Source: Bugula neritina | Taxonomy: Eukaryota; Bryozoa; Gymnolaemata; Cheilostomatida; Bugulidae | NCBI GenBank assembly: GCA_964035545.1 | Contig: OZ037768.1 | Location: 9,477,241-9,541,240 of the forward strand | Direction: 5' to 3' | Length of the DNA stretch: 64,000 nucleotides | The notes under the pieces: model-generated | What the model saw: the letters and a program-made list of their open reading frames with translations, nothing else | The model's database searches: none | What the model was told of the DNA's origin: nothing | In this document: piece after piece, positions 25,010 through 44,171 of the stretch | Position numbering within the stretch: the first letter of the stretch is position 1 | Layout: each line of letters starts with the position of its first letter | Position numbers and translations under genes: made by a program

Positions 25010-25150
25010 TCATACTGACTACCACTACACGTATCAGTATGAGTATCAGTATGACACTGATACTGATAGTGACTATCACAGTATGAGTATCACATTCACT
25101 ATGACTATCACTGTGAGTATGATTCTACGACTATCACTATGACCATCATT
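25010..25150. repeat. Degenerate hexamer array (SASTAT-like)
   Basis: Cuts cleanly into six-base words: CAGTAT GAGTAT CAGTAT GACACT GATACT GATAGT GACTAT, then related words out of register (ATGAGT, ATCACT, GTGAGT). The six-base period is clear although the words differ. Confidence 0.65.
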
Positions 25151-26053
25151 TTCAGTTTCACTATGTCTATTACTTATGTTATTTTATTATTTTATGTTAT
25201 GCTCTGTTATTATTACTTATATTACTTTGTAAGTTCAAGTTAGGCCAACTATTACTAACAGTAACAGTGACATTAGGATTAAGAGTAACACTTAAATTAA
25301 CTTACTCACTCAAGATGTTGCTGTGAGATATAAGCCTCAGGCTATTGGATAAGTGAGTAACAGTTGTACAGTGTACTGTGAGCCATAATTGTAAGTGTAT
25401 CACTATCACTATGAGTCTATAACAGCTTGTGAGTATTGCTGTTGTGCTCTATTCCTTCTGTCCACCAGAAAAAGTTTTTTAACTGGGTATCACTAGGTAT
25501 AGACAAAGTGCTAATTTTGGAGAAGGGCATAAATGCAGGGAATGGGAAAGCTCAGCCTAAAGCTAATAGCTTTAATTTGTAAACCTGTTATTTAAGTATT
25601 TTAAGTGTTTTTTTTAGTCCACTCTCACCCATTCTTCTTGAATGAATTACTTGATACTGTAAAAGTAATTCAAGTTCATTATAAGTGCAACAAAGACTTT
25701 TATTTTTAGTTTAAAGTTTTGTACACCCAAAAAGCTGCTAGTATTTAGACAATGTGTTAAATTTCGTATATCAGTTATATGATCATTGTTGAAATACAGA
25801 GTAAAGTCCCCTTTCAAAATTGCCTGAGGCTGCCTTTGTTTAAATCATCACAAACGCAATTTTTTCCAACTGTTGCACATTTTGGTTAAATTTCTGGCTT
25901 TTCTGTTGGCCACCAAACCTATTTTAACCAAGAAATGTAATTATTTTCTGCTTCTGTTGGCTACTTGTTCATTGCTTATTTTTCATCACAATCTACTGAC
26001 TAATCCCTCACCCTATTTTATTGTCAGCAAATACACCTTATAGAATATGCTAA

Positions 26054-26086
26054 CCAATATGTGTAATTTCAGTAAGCATATAAAAG
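26054..26086 (+). promoter_or_regulatory. CCAAT and TATA boxes of the orphan GPI-type gene
   Basis: CCAAT at 26054-26058 and TATAAAAG at 26079-26086. The TATA box is only 38 bases before the ATG at 26124, implying a very short 5' UTR of around ten bases. Confidence 0.55.
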
Positions 26087-26123
26087 TAACCACACATTCC
26101 TGGGATAACTGGCTGCTTCTGTA

Positions 26124-28051
26124 ATGTCCCTAAAACTAACATTAATCACTCTTTGCTTTTGGGGTAAGTTTTGCTTTTTTAATATTACTGGATGGTAAAA
26201 TCATATAACAAATTTATACACTGCTATATATGTGCATAAACGTGTAAAGAAATTAGTTGTTATCATGTACTATTATATAATTTTGTGGTTTAGCTATTTT
26301 ATGGGCTTCAACTGATGCCAAGTGTGATGAACAGAGCTATATAAATTGGTTATCTATTCCCGAAGCAGAATATGACAGGTGAGTCGTAGATTACTGCACT
26401 GTATCATTTTTAAACTAGATAAGATAACGAAACAGCTGAAATATTCTACTGACTAGAAGGAATAAGATTAGCATACTTACAAATTTTATTGTCATACTCA
26501 GAATAATAAATATTTTTGGTGATAACAAAAATTTTATGACATGCGCCAAACCGCGCGATTTAGATGGTGCAAACCGTGGCAATATATTCATATTGATACT
26601 ATAAAAGAAATTTTTAGTTTGAATTTTATATACTGGTACTAAACAGTATCACAGATTTTATGAAATTAGCTTACTATTTTAATTAGTCTTGCAAGAACTT
26701 ATTGCAAATTTATTACAGTCATCAGCCTTTGAACATAACTTCCATAGCCTTGAGCAATGATTTTTGGTTTTTATTATAATAAGTTCCTGGGACTTTCGAC
26801 TGTTTTAAGTGAGAACAATGGATCTGTGCAGAAGTCACTTGAAATAATTAATAACCAATTATTAGTTGTACCGTTGTAACAATGTAGGACTTGGCAATGC
26901 CAGTTTTTTTTCTGCATTATATTGGAGTCAATAGTGATTATAGAAATATATGTTTGGATCTACATTACTTGCCCTTATAATCGGTGAATAAGTATTGTTT
27001 TGAAACACTTTCTCCCGTTTTGTTTTCTTCTTGCTGCTTTTGAATTAAGGTCATAGGTAGAAGTTGTGAAATCGGCAAAAATATGTTTATTGCAGTGTAG
27101 TTTCATGTCACTCCAATATAATATAATGTTTACTCATGGCTAGCCTATATCTTTTTAGAGCTTATCATAGTATAACTGAAAGTGATGCCAGACCGTTGGG
27201 CTATAGAGTTGGTAGATACATCTACAACCAACAGAAGAGTTTGTGTGTTAGAGTCACTGGTGCAAAAAATAGACGGATTGAGGTGAAAGTTGAAACTGAA
27301 CCAGCTGCAAGACTTTGTGTTAGAAACACTGTTGACGTAACAACTGGAGAAAATTGTGTGGTTAGTCCTACATTTTTAAAAGTTAACAATTAATAAATGA
27401 TTGTATCTAAAATACACTTTCTATAAAAAGAGTAAGTGAAATAATATTGCCACAACTTACTTGGTGTAATTGTTCAAGTGAGTAAATTTTGGAAGTAAGC
27501 ATTAAAGTGTAACTAGGGTTTTCTAAATGAATGTGTAAGCCATACATCACATAAATTGTGAATATTCATAACATGTGATGTTTTATATGCGCAATTAGGC
27601 CTACATTTTTAGGTGAGCAAAACTTTTGGGAGCTGTGAGCAGTTTGCAGTTGAAGCAGACAACTCCACTATATTTGAGTTTTACTGTACGGGTCAATGCT
27701 CGGAGAGTGATGTCACATTTTGGTACAGGCAAGTTGTTCTATTTTTAGTCATCTGATGTATTGTTCACTATTTACTTTTTGCCAAATGTGAAAATTATAT
27801 TTGATAATCTTAGCATAAACCTTATTGGTTTCTTTTATTACAGGTTTACTGTATGTCCCTACACATCATATGATGACAATGAACTATGGTGTAGTAATTT
27901 AGTGGATGATTATCCTAGTTCACTTCTCACCATACCATTTATAAAAACTACACCTAAAGAACCTGCGGTTCGAGGTGCAGCTACTACACAAACAACTTTC
28001 AATGTGCTCACTTTATTTCTGCTCATTCTAGCACTATTTTATAACGCATAA
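26124..28051 (+). CDS. Orphan secreted protein, probably GPI-anchored
   Basis: Five exons (26124-26163, 26294-26378, 27159-27360, 27613-27728, 27844-28051) give a 216-aa protein that I do not recognise. It has an N-terminal signal peptide (MSLKLTLITLCFWAILWAS), nine cysteines spread over about 140 residues, and a C-terminal GPI-type signal: small residues (RGAATTQ) followed by the hydrophobic end FNVLTLFLLILALFYNA. A cell-surface or shed extracellular role is inferred from this architecture only. All phases agree. Intron 4 starts with GC (ACAG|GCAAGT) instead of GT, a known minor donor type. The odd cysteine count would leave one unpaired or allow dimerisation. The spacing is not that of Ly6/uPAR domains. 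Confidence 0.75.
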
Positions 28052-29564
28052 TGTTGCTGCTCAGTACATGTGTATGATATTACATGCTCGTGATATTATT
28101 TAGTATCTATATAGTTTTATCTTTTATTTCCCTTGAATGAGATTTGTATCAAAACCACTTTTCTACTTATAATAATCTAGGTTGTATATTTTATACTTTT
28201 GCAAAGATTGTTTTACTCCTTTTTATTTTACAAATGAGCACATTATAAAAATGTGATATTTTTCTACTCTTTTATTTACTCAACTTCAAGCATATTTTAT
28301 TTTACATTCCCTTCTGAGTTCTTATATTCTCCTTATCTTTTAAATATACATTCTTGAACAGAGCTGGAATAGTGTTACTATTAATATTTTTACTTTGAGA
28401 ATAAGTTAATACAATCTACTATCATCTTTTATTAATTACTTCAGTAAACTCACTAAGTTGCAAAATAGGCATACTTTTAAAAGCTAAGAATGCTCAGATC
28501 AATGGAAAGAGTCAAAGATCGATATTGGTTGCACTGAGCTGTTCTGGTCTGTTCAGTTCGATATTTTGTTATTAAATTGGCCAGGCTGTTTTTATCTACA
28601 CAAATGCAATAACTACTACAACTTCCCACAACATGTCGTGCAATAATGCAAGATTGGATCATGTTGTCGTTTGGAGGAGTTGCCTCCTATTTATATAAAG
28701 GATTTTATTACATGTGTATGTTCAAAGCTTTTTAAGCTTTTTTAACATTTTGGACGCATAAAAAGTGATAGTAATAAAGAAAATTTGTGTTTTGATTGAA
28801 TATGATGAATTAAATCTTGCAGCATCACGGCCGTAAGTTTTCCTTGATTTTTTTTTTCATTATTTAGACTGTGTAGTAAAAATCATATAAGCTTTAAAGT
28901 GTCAAATTTTCATCAGTTTTCATAAGTTAACTTATAATTAGTTGGCTCTAACCAGTAGTGATCTATTATATGTGTAATTGCTGTGTATTTCTAAAAAATA
29001 TTTACTACACACCAAATCTTCATTAAAAAATTACTTACAGCAAGCTTCTACCATCTTCTAATTCCGTATAATATTATAGGACATGGGTGATTTCAGTTGT
29101 TTTTACTTCATTTGCATTTTATCCTATAATGTTTTGCCAATTATTTTTATGGAGTTATCTACTCTAGGTCATTTTGCCCGAGACAATGATCTCATCTAAT
29201 TAATATTATATAAAGCATACCAAACCACATATTATTACTTACGACATCCCTTTCAATCACATGATTTTTTATAGCTTGTTTTCTTAACATTGTTAGAAAA
29301 ACAGCGGTTTAAAGAATATTTTTATCAATAAAGTGGAACATATTGATATTGATCTGATGCAGTAAAATATTAGGCTATACATTCTATCCAATCAAGGAAC
29401 TTTCTTCGAAACAGAAAAGGAAAACATCCAGAGTAATAAAAATCGCTGGTAGATTAGTATATAAACGATAATCATTTCTTGCAAGCATTTGCAATTTGCT
29501 TTCTAGGTTGTTCAGAATTGTTTGATTGCAATATTAACTGCCACTAATCTAAGTGTCGGTTAAA
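28052..29564. other. Intergenic, no feature seen except cathepsin D promoter
   Basis: AT-rich 3' UTR and spacer sequence. The minus-strand open frame at 28477-28662 has no splice context or recognisable product. The right end holds the cathepsin D promoter. Confidence 0.5.
29458..29465 (+). promoter_or_regulatory. TATA box of cathepsin D
   Basis: TATATAAA lies 100 bases before the start codon at 29565, with CCAAT at 29388-29392 further upstream. Spacing fits a transcription start near 29490. Confidence 0.5.
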
Positions 29565-36463
<6,899 letters not shown>

Positions 36464-36589
36464 CTGTGCACATTGCCATGCGTATAATTGCTAATAATAC
36501 CTTTATGTCATGAATTTTGCTTTGCAAGTATTTGTAAAATTAGTTTTCAAGTAAAAGATTATTAATCATCAAAATAAGTTTCCAATCTG

Positions 36590-36618
36590 TTTATTGTAAT
36601 TGATTGCAACATTTTATT
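36590..36618 (-). terminator. Polyadenylation signals of the first EMI-like gene
   Basis: AATAAA on the minus strand occurs at 36590-36595 and again near 36613-36618, 165-190 bases past the stop at 36781. They lie within 160 bases of the cathepsin D stop, so the two convergent genes have adjacent or overlapping 3' UTRs. Confidence 0.55.
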
Positions 36619-36780
36619 TCAAACAAACACCAGGCTACGTATAATAAGAGCATTAGATTCTGAAGAAAGATGCTATGCTGTGGTAAAAACTTATCACAGG
36701 CATGAAGGTCATGCTGTTGGTAGAGTGAAACACCTTTTCTTCAGTTTTACAAACGTAGCCTTTTGAAAATGATGCTCGTT

Positions 36781-37727
36781 TTAATCACTTGGGCAGTTGG
36801 TGGGCTTCTCGTGAGACTGAAGCAAGCCAAGTCTAGCCATTCTGCAGAGGCTGTCTCCAAGTTGAGGGTTTGAAGTCAAGTCATCCAAACCTGAGTAAAA
36901 GTGTGAACAATTTAAAAAAATTTAGTTTAAATAAAATAAGGCCGTCACTTTCACTAATACAGTCACGGTCATACCTATCTTTCTAGTTGTCCACAAATGA
37001 AAAATTGACTAAATTATAAAGGGAGAAATATGTTCTTGTCACCTTTTGATTATATACAGTGAATTATGTTGATAAGTAAAAGCACTATGCTTTCAGCAAT
37101 GACTCAAGTAGGAAAATTGTCTAAAAACTAATATTAAATCGGTTAACAAAATCTTACGGAGGCAATTTCCATCAGCAACTTTGGTGTATCCGTGGCAACA
37201 AGTGATGTGTTCATCTGGGCAGAACTTAACATCTTCGAGTTCTATTACTTGGGTGTGAGAGAAAAGCTGTTGACTGTATAAAATAATATCCACATGTGTT
37301 TTTTAGAATAATGCAAATTTGCTAAAATGTCATCTTAAATCTCTCACAAACTCTTCAAAAGCATATAGCATACACACACAAATAGTACAGACATTTATTT
37401 TGATCAATTACATGACACTATGATTACTTCACTTACGCGTATCCTTCTTTGTACAAACTGCATCGACTCCAGCCAAAAGTTTTGCACTTGGTGTAGCCAT
37501 GCTTCATTTGAAATGTTATGTGCTTGTACTCCCAAACAACTTTTGTTTGCTCCTTGGTGTTCCAATTTTTATTTTGAACATGCTCTTGTGTGCAGCAAAA
37601 ATGGCTTCTACAATACAACTCAAACATAATATGAATAAATAATACAGAGATATAATTTATAATCAAATAAGATTTGTGCACCATTATTTCAATTTCAGTA
37701 ATAATTTTTTGCCAAACAGTATAGAAA

Positions 37728-37780
<53 letters not shown>

Positions 37781-38740
37781 CAATATGTTGTGAGCATTTA
37801 TTGAAAAGCATGCATGTGAATGTGTATGCCCAGCATTAAGAACCTAATTATAAAATATCATTTATTTCAATCAAACTTATTTTGCAAATTATATTGAAAA
37901 TTCAATTTTGCTCAATTATTTGCAGTTATTGCAAATATGCTTTATTTAAAAGAAAATTTAAACATTTTTTTTAGAATTGTGATTTTATTTGCATGAGAAA
38001 ATTTTATTATGTTACTATCTATACATCATATGTAGTATCCTAAAATGTTGGCATTACTTGGAAAGCTACTCACTTGCATACAAATTGTGTTCAACAGACA
38101 ATAATTCGTCATTTAAACATGTATCACCTTAAAATACCCCTTTTTGTTCAATACTATAACAATTCAATACTACCAAGTCTGTGTGTTCTTATAGATGCAA
38201 TATTAGTTGAAAATTGAATATTTTTTCTTACTTGGGATCGATTTGTACTTGACCAAATTGTGCCAAGTCAATGGGTTGTCCATCTGGTCCTGTAATTTCT
38301 CTCTTTTCATTACCAGCTGAGCCAGTTTCAGCCATCAATGCCTGAAGCTCAGGCAGGGTGAGTTCTTTAGCCAATGTTACAGCATCTAAACAGAACTTAT
38401 CAAATTACAGAAAATTGTTGAATTAAACAGACATTTATCTATAAATAAATCGGAATTAAGAACTGTTTTAGCTAGTGTAAAGCAGCACACTAGTTATGAG
38501 AAGAAAGTCAAATTTATTTTCAAAAGGTTGTTAGTGAAGTTAAGCTCTGTTATGTGGTGAATTAAATACTCAAACACTAAAGTAACTTCTTTGCACTACG
38601 TAGAATAATAATTGAAATACTTCAACAAGCATGGATATTGTTTAACCACTTTTTAGGTTACCTTGAGCAGTAAAATCTGTGGTGTAAGACAGCGCATAGC
38701 AACTGGCGATGCACAAACAAAGAGCAACACAGAACCTCAT
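36781..38740 (-). CDS. Secreted Cys-rich EMI-like protein A
   Basis: Five exons (38662-38740, 38232-38385, 37437-37607, 37158-37273, 36781-36890) encode 209 aa, with all phases agreeing. A signal peptide (MRFCVALCLCIASCYA) precedes a linker and a cysteine module: FCC, 35 residues, C, 7 residues, C, then C-x6-CC-x10-C, ending with two further cysteines. The middle reads YTKCKTFGWSRCSLYKEGYA and the end ITCCHGYTKVADGNC. The C-xxY-xxxY segment followed by CC-xGY-C resembles EMI domains (EMILIN, multimerin, MEGF10), extracellular modules for protein-protein contacts, but the FCC start and extra Cys are unusual. I call it EMI-like, not firmly EMI. A paralogue lies 2.4 kb upstream on the same strand. 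Confidence 0.75.
37731..37778. repeat. (TA)n microsatellite
   Basis: Near-perfect TA dinucleotide run of about 24 units in intron 2 of EMI-like gene A, one early G interruption (ATGTATAT). Confidence 0.95.
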
Positions 38741-39510
38741 TTTCCTTTACAAGAAAAGAGCAGCAGCAATTGCACGGTAATATTTTACAAACTGTGGTGA
38801 TGGCAGATCCAGTGGATGTCAAGGGGAAATGTGTTGGAATGTGAACATAACCATATGGTGATACATACGTCACTTTAGATTATCACACCTATATTTTACG
38901 GAGAAGAACTGCTGCTTTATCTCTGTAGTTATATTCCGTGTTACACCCTTTCCATGTCGCATAACCAGTCAGCGAACTATATTATGATGCTACTGTAGTC
39001 AGTGTTATTGTGATAAACAGCTAAAGCATATATTAACTTTAAACAAGAACTTATAGTTACTGAAAATCTCAAAATTAGATTTATGATAGATAAACATTTA
39101 CTTTAAATAAAAAATATTTAGTATATTATTTTTGTGCAATGCTAGTTTTATATTAAAAATTATAATATATTTATGTACTGCTTGATGGTCAATGCACTAA
39201 GAAATGGTTTACCAGCGATATACAATTTTGAATGCAAAATTCATATAATTTAAAAATAAGTATTGGTATAAGGTAATTGTAAAAACCATCAAAAACATTT
39301 TCTAAAAGACATCAACATGCAGATGATGTTCTATTATAATAAATTCTTTTAATAATTTTTTATAAGCTAGTTCCATTTTAAGTAAACGAACAGTTCTGAA
39401 CAGCATGGCTAGATTTATATATTGTTGATAAAATAGATACTGAAAAAAAACAAACTTCTTATTTGTAAACTACTTTTTATTTTAAGATCCAAACACACAA
39501 CATAGTAAAA

Positions 39511-39564
39511 AATCAAACAATTAAAACAAATCAAACAATTGAAACAAATCAAACAATTAAAAAA
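39511..39564. repeat. 18-bp tandem repeat, three units
   Basis: AATCAAACAATTAAAACA, AATCAAACAATTGAAACA, AATCAAACAATTAAAAAA in direct succession, followed by a partial unit. Confidence 0.9.
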
Positions 39565-41085
39565 ATCAAAAAGTTTTTACTGTTGAGTATCATTTAAATT
39601 ATATAATTTTATTGACACATCAGTAATCATTATTTGGCCTGTAAGCGATCATGAGATAATGGATGTGCAGCTATGATATCATATTTAATGTAAAAAATAT
39701 TCTATTTATTCATTTTAGGTTTCAAAGTCTTATGCCACAAGATGGCTCAACAGTAATGCGCTTATCTTTAATTCTTTTTATAACTATGCAATATATTATC
39801 TATTACATCACATGATAGTACATTTGTTTTAGGTTACTTTTTATTGCAAGGTAACAGTTTTTTTTAATTTTGTCTTCTTATCTTGTTTGACATTGGCGCA
39901 AATATCTCTCAACACACTTTGAAGACATGTGCATGAATATAACATTTTATAAACATAATAATTTCTTATTGAACATGTAAACTCAAATTGTTGTTTTTAC
40001 CATATTAGAACTTTTGCTGCAATTACAGCAATTTTCTAATTATAAACTGAAATCAACCGGAATACTTTTTATTAAAGCCACTTAAAGGTCCAGGAAAATT
40101 GGTTTATAATATTGCAAACCCATATACTGATGCTATTCAATCGGCTGTAAGTTGCATGTTTTATATATAATATTAGTTTGATTACAATATTATATGTCAA
40201 TATTTAGTGCTATTAAACTATTGTAAGTTAAAATCTATTCCGATCATATAAAAGCTAAAGCAGAACCTTTACCGATCATTTTTTTTTAATTTTCTAGTCC
40301 TAATTCTATTCTTGATGTAAGTTTGAGTAATTCCAGCATTTATCAGCAGTAGTTCTAGCATTAGTTTATAATTGTGAACTTTTATTACTAATCTTTTCTA
40401 GCTCTTCCTGGATGTAATAATGATACAATTTGTTACTTATTTAAAAACTTTTTAGCTGTTTATACTTTTTTAAATTTATAATGTAATGTTTGTATTGAGA
40501 GCTATAATATGTTTATCAATAAATTCGTAATTATAAGATCTAAAACCTCTACTATTTTTTTAGATTTTAGAGTTTAAATGATTATTTAGGACTGCAGTGA
40601 ATGCAGTGCCCTAAGACTTCACATTGCACAGCCAGATATAATACTTATTTAATATGCAATGAAACCGTTATACCTATGAAATTTAGAACTATTATCAATA
40701 CAGATATTTTTTGAAACTTTTGTTTCCTTCAAATTAGTGGCATGTTACAATATAGAATTCATACTTCACTTTATTAGACTAGAATTGCAAAATAAAAGGT
40801 AGTTTGGGGGAACTTGGGGAAATCTTGTATTATAAATGAAAATGTGGCAAAAGAAGTTGCGGTTTATTTTTCAAGAATGTCTCCCTTTTCCTAAAACAAA
40901 ATTCCTATAGAGTTACAGAATTTTGGCTATTGATATTGTTTCACTACTACACCTAAATATAGAATAAATGATCTAATAGTTAGTAATTTGACTGTTACAA
41001 TGAGTAATACATTATACGTGAAAAACAATGCCACATAGGTGGAGAGGATGTTGAAGGAAAGTATCGCAGAACGACAATTCCAATT

Positions 41086-41091
41086 TTTATT
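41086..41091 (-). terminator. Polyadenylation signal of EMI-like gene B
   Basis: Minus-strand AATAAA about 50 bases past the stop codon at 41143. Confidence 0.55.
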
Positions 41092-41142
41092 TCATAATCT
41101 AGAAATATTAAACACAGCAAATTATTTTCATCAATCCAACCA

Positions 41143-42677
41143 TTAGGCTGAAGAGCTGTCTGCTGCACTGTTGGTCGAGTGGTCATCTGGTTTCACCAAA
41201 CCGATTCCATGTAGGAACTCAAATGTCCCTACATGCTTGTTGAGGTGGTCATTATCTAGAAGTATTAGGTCAAGGTATTTGAAACAGTGTAAATTATAGC
41301 CTGTATAATTTTCAATGCAACTTGAAGTTAGAGAGATAAAAATAATATAATAAAGTTGATTATTCTTAGTCTGATAATTTTAGCTTTTAAAATAACGTTG
41401 CTACTTATTTTTAAATCTTGAGAAATTTTAAATATGATTTTAAAAGTTTAGTACTTACGAATGCAGTTTCCATTAACCAAATGAAACTGAGCACAGCAGA
41501 CGACATGTTGTGCTGGACAGTCTTGAAACAAGGGGTTTATCAGGTACCTATGGCTATATTTTACCTCCTGGCTGAAAATAGTTATTTACAAACATATTAT
41601 TTGTAGAAATAGAATGTAAGAGTATTATTAATAATAAGCTCAGTTTAATATCTATATAGCATTTTGTATATAATATAAAGTTGTGTAAATTTTCATGCTT
41701 ATTATAGTGACTTTTGTGAAATATTTCTAATATACCGAGAAGAAAATGTAAAGTTACTATAAGCGAAACCAACATATTATTTACTATGAGTTATGCAAAT
41801 TTGAAATTCTTTATTTATATCTGCATGCCTTATTAATATTCTAGACATGGTTATGTAAAAAGTCGGTGTACTAGATAAAATTTGTTTTGCATTTTTTAAC
41901 ATTATAGAACACTAACCTATTGTAAATATGCATAATCACTATTAAATTAGTAGTAAATAGCATGAAATAATATTTACTGGTATCTGGCAGTGGTGTGTTT
42001 ACATTTACCCAAGCCCCACAGGCCGCATCCCTGGTACCCAGTAGTCACAGAAATGGAAACTTTTTCATATTTTATCTCCATTCGTGACTTCAGAATTGGT
42101 TGAGGCTCGGAGTTGTCTACCTTACAGCAGAAATGCTGGCGATTTGTTCTGTAAAATTGCTTTCAATGATAAAACACAACCTGAATAGTGGCAAAAATAC
42201 TTCCAGAATAACAACATGATTAAAGGGTACTGTGTAAAACAATTGTGAGTTTATTGTGTCACATGTTATTTTTAGTTGTAATTGTGAGGTCAGAATACTA
42301 GCTTACGATTGAAGTTGCCTCTTTGATTGAACTAATTCCTTCAATTCTGGTTCAAGATAGTCAATGAACACCTCAACTGGAGTGCTGTTCATCACAGCAG
42401 CGATTTTGGCAGGTGTCCATTCTACAGCTACAGTTAGTCCAACGACTACTAACAGCAGAAGACACTAAAAATAGTTATAACAGATCATAAATAAACAGCG
42501 ATAAAGAGCACATTATGAAATAAACATGGACAATTTGATATATATGTTAAAACCAGTAATAAGTAATTGAATATAGAATTATACAAATAGACAAAATATA
42601 GGCTTAAAAATGCTTTTGTAGATTTATTTTCTGTTTTGCAGTAGAACCAAAAGAACAGCAACAAAGTATACCTTCAT
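41143..42677 (-). CDS. Secreted Cys-rich EMI-like protein B
   Basis: Five exons (42672-42677, 42307-42464, 41978-42148, 41459-41553, 41143-41255) encode 180 aa. The first coding exon is only ATG-AAG. A signal peptide (MKCLLLLVVVGLTVAVE) leads to a Cys module matching gene A: FCC, 32 residues, C-x7-C, then C-x6-CC-x9-C (GYQGCGLWGLGKC, DCPAQHVVCC, VNGNC). Exon 3 is exactly 171 nt in both genes and the phases of introns 3 and 4 are the same, so the two are tandem duplicates that have diverged widely. B lacks the two C-terminal cysteines of A and ends in a hydrophilic tail (HSTNSAADSSSA). Function unknown; extracellular matrix or body-fluid protein is inferred from the signal peptide and EMI-like pattern. 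Confidence 0.75.
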
Positions 42678-44171
42678 GTTGAGAATCGTTGTTTCCTGTC
42701 TTATACAAACCTGACTTTGTCACCTGCCTGTGAGTGTGGTACTAGAGATATTACAGAGCCAAAATGGCTGCACATATTAGCTAACATCTGGTAAATCACA
42801 CGAATTATTATCTTTGGCATAAATTGCTTTTAAATAACCTAGTTGATGACTTAAGCGAGATGCTCTAATGATTAGCTATATTGCAGCTGTAAACTATTGC
42901 TGCAACTATTGTTCCATGACAGTCGACTTTTACCTTGCTCAAGTAAAAATAATGAACATTGAATGTTTGCATGTAACATTAGGTAATATAGTTGTCTAAT
43001 TACCTTTAGATATTTGTTGCAGTCTTTGTATTGTATATATTCTGGTGGTAATAAATCCAAGGATCAACAGGGAAAGGATGGCTGGCCAGATGGTGTGGAA
43101 TGTAGATTATCATCAGTAATAAAAAGGATTCAGAATTAACGATATAATAGCCTATATATAAGCCTATTTTATTTATTAGATTAACACATTGATCCTACAG
43201 TAACAAATATAAGCACGTAATATTATCACAATTGGTTATATTATAATGCCAGAATTGCAGTTTTGGAAAACAAATTCAATGGAAAAGAGAACCAGTTTGA
43301 TAAAATTTTGCTACTGCAACAATCCAATGTAAAGTTTAAATGATTTATAGCATGTGCCATTTATAATAGCCTGATCTTCTGATGCAGAATTACATTTAGA
43401 GACTTGGTAAGCTAAGGAGATATTGACTATAATTTTTTTTATTCACTAAAAACATGCAGCAAGCTGTAAAACCTATATAGAGTAATGAAGTTTCAATACC
43501 TTGCTACATTACCAACAAGATATACATACTGCCATATAATTTGCTCTATCTTACTGCTACCACAGCTCTCTTCACAAGACCTTTACCCACCAGTTGGTTT
43601 GCTACACAAAACGCAACTCTAATATAGTTAGTGTCCATTTTTTAAAGGGAAGATACCTTTTTAATATATTTATCACAAGCATATAAAATCCTTACAGTAT
43701 AAAATATCCTGTTTCTGTTCTATTGAACATCAGTAAAATTGCAGTGAGTCTCATTGTGGTAAATTGGGTTTGAACTTTTCCACTGTTCACTCTATACATG
43801 TTACACATTGACATCTCAAATAATATTATTACGTTCAAAGATCTAAACGATAATCACAATTAAAACGAAACTCCTCACGTGGCGATTAGCGCGTAGGGTT
43901 TTACAAAAACTATTTGCACTTGCATCACCACATAGTGAGCTTAATAAACTTTCTATTACTGTTTATAATTTGTTGTATTTTTTTTTTGCAGTTTTAATAA
44001 AAATGCTCAATATATATTTTGTTGCAAAATTTGAGTAAACTAAAAGTAATTTTTGCTGATAGCCTTTTATTAAGAATAGTTATGCAGCTATCGGGTTCGC
44101 TGGCGCTGATATATCCTGTAAGAGTAGTACAATAAACTAACTTGTCAACATAAACATGACAGGCAGAAATC
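42678..44171. other. Divergent intergenic region, nothing else seen
   Basis: Lies between the EMI-like gene B start (minus) and the WBP1/VOPP1-like start (plus). No exon, strong TATA box or repeat was recognised. The minus-strand open frame at 42872-43060 has no supporting context. Confidence 0.5.

Larger units (their letters stand above)
23332..26123. other. Intergenic, repeat-bearing
   Basis: Begins with the NELF-C/D 3' UTR and ends with the TATA-containing promoter of the next gene. In between I see only AT-rich DNA with two hexamer-type repeat tracts (24480-24670 and 25010-25150, with weaker continuation to about 25450). No exon recognised. Confidence 0.55.
38741..41142. other. Intergenic between the EMI-like paralogues
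   Basis: Very AT-rich. It contains the upstream region of gene A, a three-unit 18-bp tandem repeat (39511-39564) and the short 3' UTR of gene B. No third paralogue or other exon found. Confidence 0.55.
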
